Origin: Gemmatimonadota bacterium | GTDB lineage: Bacteria; Gemmatimonadota; Gemmatimonadetes; Gemmatimonadales; Gemmatimonadaceae | Assembly (NCBI GenBank): GCA_028287285.1 | Contig: JAQBPY010000073.1 | Coordinates: 1-64,000, forward strand | Direction of reading: 5' to 3' | DNA: 64,000 nt | Part shown: piece by piece, positions 35,742 through 44,182 of the stretch | Layout of the letters: every line of letters starts with the position of its first letter | Numbering within the stretch: the first letter of the stretch is position 1 | Translations under genes and position numbers: made by a program | Notes under the pieces: generated by a model | Seen by the model: the letters and a program-made list of their open reading frames with translations, nothing else | The model's database searches: none | What the model was told of the DNA's origin: nothing

Positions 35742-37586
35742 TTGAACAAAGTCATGTTCGCATGTTTCCTCGGCGCCGTCTCTGCGTTTGCGCAGAAGCC
35801 GGCGCCGAGTGTGCGTGGGGATCTCGTGTACGAGCGTTCGATCATGGATCTGCAAACGGCGATGACGTCGGGCACGGCGACGTCCGCCGATCTCGTCACG
35901 GCGTACCTCGAGCGCATTGCAGCCTATGATCACAACGGCCCCGCGCTCAATGCCGTCATTCGTCTCAATCCCAATGCTCTGAAGGACGCGGCTGTTCTGG
36001 ACAAGGAGCGCAGGGCGGGTCATGTGCGCGGACCGCTGCATGGCATTCCCGTGATCCTCAAGGACAACTACGGCACGCGCGACATGCCGACGTCTGCCGG
36101 GTCCATTGCACTTGCCGGCAACCAACCGGCTGCGGATGCGTTCCAGGTGCGCAGGCTGCGTGACGCCGGCGCAGTGATCATCGGCAAAGCCAACATGCAC
36201 GAGCTCGCGGCCGGTATCACCAGCATCAGCTCACTTGGCGGGCAGACCTGCAACCCGTACGACCCTGATCGCAATCCCGGCGGATCGAGTGGGGGCAGCG
36301 GAGCTGCGGCGGCGGCGAGCTTTGCCACGTTCACCATGGGCTCCGATACCTGCGGCTCCATCCGCATCCCGTCCGCAGTACAGAATCTGTTCGGGCTGCG
36401 GCCAACAAAGGGGTTGTCGAGCATTGCGGGTATCGTACCGCTCGCGCATACGCAGGATGTGGGCGGCCCGCTCACGCGGACCGTTCGCGATCTGGCCATC
36501 GTGCTCGACGCCACAGTGGGGCCGGACCCGGCTGATTCCGCCACGCGCATTCTCGATGGACACTCGCTGCCGCATTTCGTTGAATTGCTGGATACAACAT
36601 CGCTGCGCGGCGCCCGCTTCGCGGTGATCACGTCCTACCTCGGCAGCGAAGCAGACGACGCAGAGGGTACGCGGATCATTCGCGCCGCGATCGAAAAGAT
36701 GCGTGCGCGCGGCGCGGACATCGTCGACGTCACCCTTCCAGGGCTCGATACCGTCGTCAATCGTGCGAGCGTCATCGAGTTCGAGTTCAAGTATGACCTC
36801 ATCGGTTACCTCGCGAATTCGTCCATCCCTTCAAAGTCGCTTGCCGACATCCTGGATCGGGGGCTTTACGCATCGGCGTTGGAGCAGACCTTTCGCCGGC
36901 GCGACAGCACCGGTTCGCGCGACAACGAGCCGTACCGCGCAGCGCTCGCGCGCCGCGTGATTGCCCGCGACATGGTCGTTGCGTTTCTCGATGCCAACAA
37001 GTTTGACGCTTTGATCTATCCGACACTCACGCGCAAGGCGGCGCTGATTGGTGAGCCGCAGCGCGGCACGACCTGCACGCTCAGCGCGGTCACAGGCCTG
37101 CCGGCGCTGACCATGCCGGCGGGCTTTACCCCCGACGGATTGCCCATCGGCGTCGAGCTGCTCGGACGTCCGCTCGCCGATGCACGCCTCGTGGCATTCG
37201 CCTACGACTATGAGCAGGCGACGCATCCGCGTCGTGCGCCGAGTACCACGCCGGCGCTCGTGAATGGGCACGCACCGGCACCGATGACGTTTGCGGCCGC
37301 AGCACGTGGCAAGACCGGCACGGCACGCGGCACGTTCACCTTCGATCCGGGCCGCCGCGCGCTTGGTTATTCCATCAGGACATCCGGAAACGTGTCCGCG
37401 CTGAATCTCGTGCGAGACAGCGCTGGCAAACACGGACCCGTATTGCGCCAGCTCGTGGCGAACGGCACGCATGTGATCACGCTCGGCGAGATCGAGCGGC
37501 GTGATCTGTTGTCGGGCTGGCTCGCGCTCGGGCTTTCTACTCGTGACGAGCCGGCGGCCATGATTCGATCTGTGCTGAAGCATTGA
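35742..37586 (+). CDS. Secreted amidase with a C-terminal CHRD-like domain
   Basis: 614 aa from the TTG at 35742 (LNKVMFACFLGAVSAFAQ); an ATG at 35754 is the alternative. The amidase-signature domain (~25-500) has the catalytic Lys in 'VILKDNYGT', the Gly/Ser motif 'NPGGSSGGSGAAAAA' and the nucleophile region 'GSDTCGSIRIPSAVQNLFG'. After ~residue 515 a ~90-residue extension ('GTFTFDPGRRALGYSIRTSG', 'GPVLRQLVANG') resembles a CHRD domain rather than amidase. The exported signal suggests it acts on peptides or amides in the periplasm, possibly with the surrounding peptidases. Starts 5 bp after the M16 pair. Confidence 0.85.
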   Translation: MNKVMFACFLGAVSAFAQKPAPSVRGDLVYERSIMDLQTAMTSGTATSADLVTAYLERIAAYDHNGPALNAVIRLNPNALKDAAVLDKERRAGHVRGPLHGIPVILKDNYGTRDMPTSAGSIALAGNQPAADAFQVRRLRDAGAVIIGKANMHELAAGITSISSLGGQTCNPYDPDRNPGGSSGGSGAAAAASFATFTMGSDTCGSIRIPSAVQNLFGLRPTKGLSSIAGIVPLAHTQDVGGPLTRTVRDLAIVLDATVGPDPADSATRILDGHSLPHFVELLDTTSLRGARFAVITSYLGSEADDAEGTRIIRAAIEKMRARGADIVDVTLPGLDTVVNRASVIEFEFKYDLIGYLANSSIPSKSLADILDRGLYASALEQTFRRRDSTGSRDNEPYRAALARRVIARDMVVAFLDANKFDALIYPTLTRKAALIGEPQRGTTCTLSAVTGLPALTMPAGFTPDGLPIGVELLGRPLADARLVAFAYDYEQATHPRRAPSTTPALVNGHAPAPMTFAAAARGKTGTARGTFTFDPGRRALGYSIRTSGNVSALNLVRDSAGKHGPVLRQLVANGTHVITLGEIERRDLLSGWLALGLSTRDEPAAMIRSVLKH

Positions 37587-37623
37587 GTCGCTTCCCGTCT
37601 GGCGAAACGGCGAGGTTATATGG

Positions 37624-38205
37624 TCAGCGCCCCGTCGTGAGGCGCCGCGTGATGGACCACTTCGCCCGGTCGATCTCGATGATCTCGTCGGCCTTGTTGC
37701 AGGCGACGAATACCTTCGTCCCATCGATGGACGGCTGCGCCCAGGTCGGGCTGCAGGAATTGGGTGCCATGTCGTGCTTCATGCCGTTGTAGCCCACGTC
37801 GGCAGGGTCGATTTCCACACCGGAGGCAGTTTTCGTGGGACCCATGTGCATGGCCGAATGGTCCTCGAGCGGCAGGGGACCTTCCTTGCCCTTCGCGAGC
37901 GAGAAGCGGCGCGACACCTTGAACGCCCGCGCGTCGATCTCCACGAGCTGGTCGTCCATCATGCAGCCGGAATACTGGAACGCGCCAGCCGGATCAATGC
38001 GGCTGCCGTGCGGCATCACGCAGGTCACGACGCGCGCGATTTCCGTGTTGGTTGGCGTGTAGACCACCGAGATGGACGACGGCACCATGTCGCCATGCAG
38101 GTTGAAGTTCGCCGACATGGTGTACAGTCCATCAGGAGTCACGTCGATGGACGCGGGAAAGTTGCCGAGCAGAATGCCCGCCGACCGTACCCTGAACCTC
38201 GTCAT
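37624..38205 (-). pseudogene. Fragment of a YncE-like beta-propeller gene, truncated at both ends
   Basis: The minus-strand frame 'GNFPASIDVTPDGLYTMSANF ... PSIDGTKVFVACNKADEIIEIDR' has clear propeller blades. It lacks a signal peptide and the first blades, and stops after 'WSITRRLTTGR' where family members continue with further blades. The 5' break sits at a 24-bp tandem repeat (38208 on). The earliest ATG is at 38205 but has no ribosome binding site. Best read as a gene remnant lying antisense between the amidase and M28 genes. Confidence 0.7.
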
Positions 38206-38207
38206 CC

Positions 38208-38292
38208 AGCACCGATTTGTATCCCGTTCGAAGCACCGATTTGTATCCCGCTCGAAGCACCGATTTGTATCCGGCTCAAAGCACCGATTTGT
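38208..38292. repeat. 24-bp tandem repeat, three full copies plus a partial one
   Basis: Unit AGCACCGATTTGTATCCCGTTCGA with one to three changes at 38208-38231, 38232-38255 and 38256-38279, and the first 13 bases again at 38280-38292. Since 24 is a multiple of three, frames on both strands stay open through it. It sits at the broken 5' end of the propeller fragment and runs into a family B REP-like repeat. Confidence 0.9.
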
Positions 38293-38326
38293 CATCCCGC
38301 ACGAGCGACAGCGAGTGTCGGGATAT
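38290..38326. repeat. Family B REP-like repeat
   Basis: TGTCATCCCGCACGAGCGACAGCGAGTGTCGGGATAT, a single forward copy 36 bp before the M28 peptidase start. Confidence 0.75.
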
Positions 38327-38361
38327 TCCCTCCCTTCCCGGGAAATGGTCAAGGAAACAGA

Positions 38362-40032
38362 ATGAACTTCCGACAAGTATTGCCACTGCTCATCGCGGGT
38401 GCCTGCAGCGCCCCCGCCGACACGCCCGCGGCATCCATGCTGTCCCTGCCCGTGCCGGCCGAGGCGGTTGCCGCGATCGACACCGCGACGATCATGCGGC
38501 ACATCCGCGTGCTGTCGCACGACTCGCTAATGGGGCGGCAGCCGGGAACCGCCGGTGAAGACAAGGCGGTCAGATACATCGAGAGTGAATACAAGGCGCT
38601 GGGACTCGCACCCGGAAATACCGACGGCACCTACATCCAGAAGGTGCCGCTCGTGGGAATCACCGTGAAGAACTCGCCCACCCTCACTTTCAGAAAGGGC
38701 AGCACGTCGAAGGCTCTGAAGTGGCGCGACGACTACGTGGCCTGGACGAAGCGCGTGTCACCCGGTGCCTCCCTGGACAGCTCGGAGCTGGTATTCGTGG
38801 GATATGGCGTGGAAGCCCCGGAGTTCAATTGGGATGACTTCAAGGGCGTCGATGTTGCGGGCAAGACGATCGTGGTGCTCGTGAACGATCCGCCGCTCGC
38901 GGACACGTCGAAGTTCGGCGGGCCCCGCATGACGTACTATGGCCGATGGACCTACAAGTACGAACAGGGACAGAAGCACAAGGCCGCCGGCGTCCTCATC
39001 GTCCACGAGACCGAGCGGGCGGGATATCCCTTTGGCGTGGTACAGGGCAAGACCGCCGAACAGTTCGACCTGATCACGCCAGACAGGAACATCACCCGCA
39101 GCAGTGTCGAAGGCTGGATCACACTCGACCAGGCCAGGTCGTTATTCACGATGGCGGGCCAGAATTTCGACTCGCTCAAGGCCCGTGCCGCGACCCCGGA
39201 GTTCAAGCCGGTGCCGCTGGGCGTCACCGCACACCTGCGCATCGAGAACACGCTGCGCATGATCGATTCACGCAACGTGGTGGCCAAGCTTGAAGGAAGC
39301 GATGCAAAGCTGAAGGACGAATATGTCGTTTACAGTGCACATTGGGATCACTTCGGCGTTGGTGAAAAAATCAACGGCGACTCCATTTACAATGGTGCTT
39401 ACGACAATGCCAGCGGCGTGGCGGGGTTATTGAATCTCGCCAAGGCGTTCAAGGCCATGAAGACGCCACCAAAGCGCTCCATTCTTTTTGTCGCGCTCAC
39501 CGCCGAGGAACAGGGGTTGCTGGGCTCGCAGTATTATGCCGTGACGCCCATCTACCCGCTCGCAAAGACCCTGGCGAACATCAACATGGATGAGATCGTC
39601 CAGTGGGGGCCCACGAAGGACCTCACCGTGGTGGGGCTCGGAAATTCCGAGCTCGACGACTACGCCAGGGCCGCGGCAGACGAGCAGGGACGGGTCCTCA
39701 AACCGGATGCGGAGCCCGAAAAGGGATTCTACTATCGCTCCGACCACTTCAACTTCGCGAAGGTGGGCGTGCCGGCCTTCTACCCCGAAGGCGGCATCGA
39801 CTTCATTGGAAAACCGGAGGGCTTCGGGCGCAAAAAGCGGGATGAATACACGGAACAGGACTACCACAAGCCGCAGGACGAGATCAAGCCGGATTGGGAC
39901 ATGACGGGCGCGGTGAAGGATCTCGACCTCTTTCTCGCGATGGGCTACCGCATCGCCAATGCGGCGAAATTCCCGGAGTGGCGTGCGGGCAACGAGTTCA
40001 AGGCCATTCGCGACAAGTCATTGACGCCATAA
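38362..40032 (+). CDS. M28 zinc aminopeptidase with PA domain
   Basis: 556 aa from the ATG at 38362, preceded by AAGGAA; the track frame is open upstream only through repeats and an antisense remnant. The N-terminus (MNFRQVLPLLIAGACSAPAD) looks like a lipoprotein or secreted signal, with Cys15 as a possible lipid anchor. A PA-type insertion lies at ~130-250. The M28 zinc ligands are present: 'SAHWDHFG' (His, then Asp), 'AYDNASGVAG' (Asp), 'LTAEEQGLLGS' (Glu pair), 'NMDEIV' (Asp) and 'YRSDHFNFA' (His). It should remove N-terminal residues from peptides outside the cytoplasm. M14 peptidase follows 65 bp later. Confidence 0.95.
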   Translation: MNFRQVLPLLIAGACSAPADTPAASMLSLPVPAEAVAAIDTATIMRHIRVLSHDSLMGRQPGTAGEDKAVRYIESEYKALGLAPGNTDGTYIQKVPLVGITVKNSPTLTFRKGSTSKALKWRDDYVAWTKRVSPGASLDSSELVFVGYGVEAPEFNWDDFKGVDVAGKTIVVLVNDPPLADTSKFGGPRMTYYGRWTYKYEQGQKHKAAGVLIVHETERAGYPFGVVQGKTAEQFDLITPDRNITRSSVEGWITLDQARSLFTMAGQNFDSLKARAATPEFKPVPLGVTAHLRIENTLRMIDSRNVVAKLEGSDAKLKDEYVVYSAHWDHFGVGEKINGDSIYNGAYDNASGVAGLLNLAKAFKAMKTPPKRSILFVALTAEEQGLLGSQYYAVTPIYPLAKTLANINMDEIVQWGPTKDLTVVGLGNSELDDYARAAADEQGRVLKPDAEPEKGFYYRSDHFNFAKVGVPAFYPEGGIDFIGKPEGFGRKKRDEYTEQDYHKPQDEIKPDWDMTGAVKDLDLFLAMGYRIANAAKFPEWRAGNEFKAIRDKSLTP

Positions 40033-40097
40033 GCGAAGCCTTGTCGTCCTGCGTTTCCGTCATGCACATTGGCTGCGTCTCTCCACCAAGAGTTCGC

Positions 40098-42803
40098 ATG
40101 CTGATACTTCGTCGTTCACTCATCGCGCTTGTCCTCGCCTCCAGCTCCGCCGCGAGCGCTCAGCGCCACATCACCACCCCGAAGGAATCATTCGGCGCCA
40201 ACTTCGGCGACGACTACTTCCTCGCCAACTACAAGCAGATCTCCTCCTACTGGCGAACACTCGCCAGGGAGTCGGACCGCATGAAGCTGGTGGAAATCGG
40301 CAAGACGGCCGAAGGCCGCCCGCATCTCATGGCGATCGTGACGTCGCCGGAAAATCACAGGACGCTCGCCCGCTACAAGGAAATTTCGGCGCGCCTCGCA
40401 CACGCCGAGGGGCTCACTGATGAACAGGCGCGCGTGCTGGCGCGAGAAGGCAAGGCCGTGGTGTGGATCGACGGCGGCCTGCACGCAACGGAAACCGTCG
40501 GCGCACAGCAACTCGGCGAGATGGTCTACGAAATGGTGAGCCGAAATGACGAGGAGACCAGGCGTGTCCTGAACGACGTCATCATTCTGTTCGTGCACGC
40601 GAATCCGGACGGCAACGATCTTGTGGCCGACTGGTACATGCGCAATCCGAATCCGAAGGAACGCACCTTCGCGCAGCTGCCCCGCCTGTACCAGAAGTAT
40701 ATCGGCCACGACGACAACCGCGATTTTTTCGCGTCGACGCAGGCGGAAACGGAGAACGAGAACCGCGTGCTCTACCACGAATGGTTTCCACAGCTGTTGT
40801 ACAACCACCACCAGAGTGGGCCGGCAGGCACGGTCGTCTATTCGCCACCGCTCCGCGACCCATACAACTACAATCTCGACCCCATGCTGATCCTGGGTCT
40901 CCAGTCCGTCGGTGCCGCGATGCACACGCGGTTGGCCGCCGAGAACAAAGGTGGGGCGACGATGCGGTCCGGTGGTCCGTATGATGGGTGGTGGAATGGC
41001 GGCATCCGCAACACGGCCACGTTCCACAATACCATCGCGATGCTCACGGAGATCATTGGCGGCCCGACCCCAGTGCGCATTCCACTCGTATTGGCGAGGC
41101 AGATTCCAAGCGCCGACATCGCACTGCCCATTGCGCCCCAGGAATGGCACATGAAGCAGTCGATCGACTATTCACTGTCGCTCGATCGCGCGGTACTCGA
41201 TTACGCGTCGCGCATGCGTGAGAACCTGCTGTTCAACATCTACAAGATGGGCAAGCACTCCATCGAGCGCGGCAGCACCGATACGTGGACCGCGAATCCG
41301 CGGCGGGATGGCGACATCGCCGCAAAGAATGCGAGCGCGGATGATTCGGTGAAGTGGGCCGCCATGAAGGCGCCCGCCATTCGCGACCCGCGTGGCTACG
41401 TCATCCCGAGCGATCAGTCGGATTTTCCCACGGCCACGAAATTCGTGAATGCGCTGCTGGAAACGGGTATCACGGTGGAGCGCGCGACGAAAGCCTTCAG
41501 CGTCGCCGGCAAGCAGTACCCTGCCAATTCATACGTTGTCCATACGGCGCAGGCGTTCCGTCCGCACATCATGGACATGTTCGAGCCACAGGTGCATCCG
41601 GACGTCTTTCCCTTTCCCGGCTCGCCGCCCACGCCGCCGTACGACAATGCCGGCTGGACGCTCGCCTACCAGATGGGTGTGCAGTTCGACCGTATTCTCG
41701 ACGGCTTCACCGGTCCGTTCGAGAAGATCACCGACTGGAACGTCAGGCCGCCTGCCGGCAAGGTTGTCGCGACGAGTGGTGCCACCGGCTACCTGACGAG
41801 CAGCAGGGCGAACGACGCCTTCATCGCGCTCAACCGGCTGCTCAAGGCGAATCAGGCCGTGACACGCCTTGCTGCGCCGATGACGGTGAACGGCAATACG
41901 TACCCGGCAGGTTCCTTGTACGTACAGGCACCACCGGCGCAGCTGCAGCCCATCGCGTCGCAGCTTGGACTCACGTTCGAAGGGACGACGTCGGCACCAC
42001 CGGCCGACGCGATGAAGCTGCGCACGCCGCGTGTTGCATTGTGGGACACGTACGGCGGCTCAATGACCGCAGGGTGGACGCGCTGGATTCTCGAGCAGTA
42101 TGAATTTCCCTTTGAACGCGTATTTGCTCCGGCGCTCGACAAGGGCGGGCTCAACGCGAAGTACGACGTCATCGTTTTCGTGGACGGTGCGATTCCCGGT
42201 GGCGCCGGCGGACGTCGCGGCGGCGGTGCCGCGGGCCCCGATGTCGACATTCCATATCTGCCCGCGGAGTACAAGGATCAGGTGGGACGCGTGACGGCCG
42301 ACAGGACGCTGCCGCAAATTCGCGACTTCATCCAGAAGGGCGGCACCGTGCTCGCCATTGGCGGGTCCGCGTCGAATCTCGCAGCGTTCCTCAAGCTGCC
42401 GCTGGAAAGCCAGCTCGTGGAAAACGGTGCGGCGCTGCCGAGGACGAAGATGTATGTACCGGGCTCCGTGCTGTCGTCCAAGGTTGACGTGTCGAGCTTC
42501 ATCGCGAACGGCATGACGGAGCACACCGATGTGTTCTTCGACGACAGTCCCGTGTGGAAGCTCACGCCGGGTGCTGATGCGAGTGCGCTGAAGACGGTGG
42601 CCTGGTATGACAGCAAGACACCGCTGCGCAGTGGTTGGGCGTGGGGGCAGAACTATCTCGAGAATGGCATCGTCGCCGTGGAGGCGAAGGTCGGAAACGG
42701 CAAGGTATACTTGTTCAGCCCGGAAATTCTCCAGCGTGCGCAGCCGCATGGAACATTCAAGTTCCTGTTCAACGGCATCTACTCATCCGTTGCGGGTAAG
42801 TGA
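40098..42803 (+). CDS. M14 zinc carboxypeptidase-family protein with GATase-like C-terminal region
   Basis: 901 aa from the ATG at 40098 (signal MLILRRSLIALVLASSSAASAQ); the track start is inside the M28 gene. The M14 domain has HxxE in 'GGLHATETVG' (His129, Glu132), 'ANPDGND' and a third His in 'YNHHQSG' (~237). After ~450 the protein changes to a strand/helix pattern, and from ~645 'RVALWDTYGGSMTAGWTRWILEQ' with 'YDVIVFVDGAIPGG' and 'IRDFIQKGGTVLAIGG' looks like a class I glutamine-amidotransferase-like (flavodoxin-type) fold without its Cys. The peptidase part is probably active in the periplasm. Confidence 0.9.
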   Translation: MLILRRSLIALVLASSSAASAQRHITTPKESFGANFGDDYFLANYKQISSYWRTLARESDRMKLVEIGKTAEGRPHLMAIVTSPENHRTLARYKEISARLAHAEGLTDEQARVLAREGKAVVWIDGGLHATETVGAQQLGEMVYEMVSRNDEETRRVLNDVIILFVHANPDGNDLVADWYMRNPNPKERTFAQLPRLYQKYIGHDDNRDFFASTQAETENENRVLYHEWFPQLLYNHHQSGPAGTVVYSPPLRDPYNYNLDPMLILGLQSVGAAMHTRLAAENKGGATMRSGGPYDGWWNGGIRNTATFHNTIAMLTEIIGGPTPVRIPLVLARQIPSADIALPIAPQEWHMKQSIDYSLSLDRAVLDYASRMRENLLFNIYKMGKHSIERGSTDTWTANPRRDGDIAAKNASADDSVKWAAMKAPAIRDPRGYVIPSDQSDFPTATKFVNALLETGITVERATKAFSVAGKQYPANSYVVHTAQAFRPHIMDMFEPQVHPDVFPFPGSPPTPPYDNAGWTLAYQMGVQFDRILDGFTGPFEKITDWNVRPPAGKVVATSGATGYLTSSRANDAFIALNRLLKANQAVTRLAAPMTVNGNTYPAGSLYVQAPPAQLQPIASQLGLTFEGTTSAPPADAMKLRTPRVALWDTYGGSMTAGWTRWILEQYEFPFERVFAPALDKGGLNAKYDVIVFVDGAIPGGAGGRRGGGAAGPDVDIPYLPAEYKDQVGRVTADRTLPQIRDFIQKGGTVLAIGGSASNLAAFLKLPLESQLVENGAALPRTKMYVPGSVLSSKVDVSSFIANGMTEHTDVFFDDSPVWKLTPGADASALKTVAWYDSKTPLRSGWAWGQNYLENGIVAVEAKVGNGKVYLFSPEILQRAQPHGTFKFLFNGIYSSVAGK

Positions 42804-42872
42804 GTCGTCCTGAGCGAAGCGAGAGACCTGCATTCACGCGTTTGGTGGAGCAGGTCCTTTCCTTCGCCTGGC
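42804..42872. repeat. Family A REP-like repeat
   Basis: GTCGTCCTGAGCGAAGCGAGAGACCTGC at 42804 is followed by GCAGGTCC (42852-42859) with a short spacer, matching the copies at 1878, 26452 and 46342. It overlaps the upstream end of the frame of the next gene, which makes that gene's start uncertain. Confidence 0.65.
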
Positions 42873-43858
42873 TCGAGGGCAGACGCGCCGCACCGGGCAG
42901 CAAGTTGTGGTTGCTCCTTGCCCTGTTTTGTGCACCGGAGCTCTCCGCACAGGACTCGCTGTGCCGCATGTCGCTCGTCCCCCGCGCGTCCGGTCCACCG
43001 CAGATTGCCGACACGTCATTCACGCCACACATCGCACACGCTGCGTATCCTGCCGGTACCGGTCCGCGCGTGCTGCTCGACGAAGCCCACTTCAACTTTC
43101 ACAAGATCGACGGACGCTACGCACCTTTCGTTCGCATGCTTCGCCGCGATGGATATGTCGTCGAGCCATTGCGTGCGAAGTTCACCGATGCCTCCCTCGC
43201 GCCCGCGAAGATTCTCGTCATCGCCAATGCGATGAATGCACGCAACAAGGACGGCAACTGGACGCTTCCAACGCCGTCGGCATTCGAGCGTGACGAGATC
43301 GACGCGGTGCACCGGTGGGTTCGTGCGGGTGGATCGTTGCTGCTCATCGCCGACCACATGCCGTTTGGTGGTGCGGCCGCTGATCTGGGATCGGTATTTG
43401 GTGTGTACATGACGAACGGCTACGCCACCGATCAGTATTGCACGGCAGACGAATACGTCTTTCAGCGCGCCGACAGCTCCTTGCGCGATCATCCCATTGT
43501 CCGCGGGCGCAACGAGGCGGAGCGTGTCACGAGCGTCACGACGTTTACGGGCCAGGCGTTTCGGGCCGATCCGTCCGTGCAGCCGTTGTTCGTGCTTGCA
43601 CGGGGCACGGTGTTGCTCCTGCCGGCCGAAGCATGGAAATTCAGCGAATCCACGCCGCACTTCTCGGCAACTGGCATGCTGCAAGGCGCCGCGCTCGATT
43701 TCGGCAAGGGCCGCGTCGCGGTGTTTGGCGAGGCGGCGATGTTCTCGGCACAGGTCTCCGGTCCGGAACGGCGACCGATGGGCATCAATGCGCCCAATGC
43801 GCCGCAGAATACCCAGTTTCTCCTGAACGTGATGCATTGGCTGAGTGGGCTGCTCTGA
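42848..43858 (+). CDS. DUF4350/GATase-like secreted protein
   Basis: About 336 aa if the GTG at 42848 is the start; the track start (42800) lies in a REP-like repeat, and the hydrophobic run 'KLWLLLALFCAPELSAQ' suggests the signal peptide begins near 42890-42905, so the start is open. The domain has 'GPRVLLDEAHFNFHKIDGRY', 'RDGYVVEPL', 'AKILVIANAMN', 'RWVRAGGSLLLIADHMPFGG' and 'GKGRVAVFGEAAMFSAQ', the flavodoxin-like layout of DUF4350 proteins. It resembles the C-terminal region of the M14 protein encoded just upstream. No enzyme residue is recognisable. Confidence 0.75.
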   Translation, partial: EQVLSFAWLEGRRAAPGSKLWLLLALFCAPELSAQDSLCRMSLVPRASGPPQIADTSFTPHIAHAAYPAGTGPRVLLDEAHFNFHKIDGRYAPFVRMLRRDGYVVEPLRAKFTDASLAPAKILVIANAMNARNKDGNWTLPTPSAFERDEIDAVHRWVRAGGSLLLIADHMPFGGAAADLGSVFGVYMTNGYATDQYCTADEYVFQRADSSLRDHPIVRGRNEAERVTSVTTFTGQAFRADPSVQPLFVLARGTVLLLPAEAWKFSESTPHFSATGMLQGAALDFGKGRVAVFGEAAMFSAQVSGPERRPMGINAPNAPQNTQFLLNVMHWLSGLL

Positions 43859-43922
43859 GTATTCCTCTGTCATCGTGCGGGTGTCTCGTGCTTTCGGGAG
43901 ATGCGGACTCCTGTGCAGGGAT

Positions 43923-44095
43923 GAAATCTCCCGGCACTCGCTCCGCTCGTGCGGGATGACAATGTGTTGTCATCCCTTTTACTTGCGCCTGAGCCACTCC
44001 TTGCTGTCATCCCTTGTCGGGATATGCTCTTACGGGATGACAACACATTTGCTGTCATCCCGCAGGCGCAACGCGCCTGTCGGGATATACTGTAC
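43923..44095. repeat. Cluster of family B REP-like repeats
   Basis: In the 324-bp space before the next gene I see a reverse copy ATCTCCCGGCACTCGCTCCGCTCGTGCGGGATGACA (about 43926-43961), TGTCATCCCTTGTCGGGATATGCTCTTACGGGATGACA (about 44005-44042) and a forward copy TGTCATCCCGCAGGCGCAACGCGCCTGTCGGGATATACTGTA (about 44054-44095). The rest of 43859-44182 holds nothing else I can identify. Confidence 0.75.
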
Positions 44096-44182
44096 CTGCG
44101 CTTTGAGCCAACCACGCACGCAACGTATATCTCAAACACTCGCTGCTCGTGCAGGATGATACACTGATGATGCACTAAGGAA

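Noticed and set aside
38208-38292. Possible CRISPR array
   Set aside because: The 24-bp units are contiguous with no spacers, and there are no cas genes nearby.
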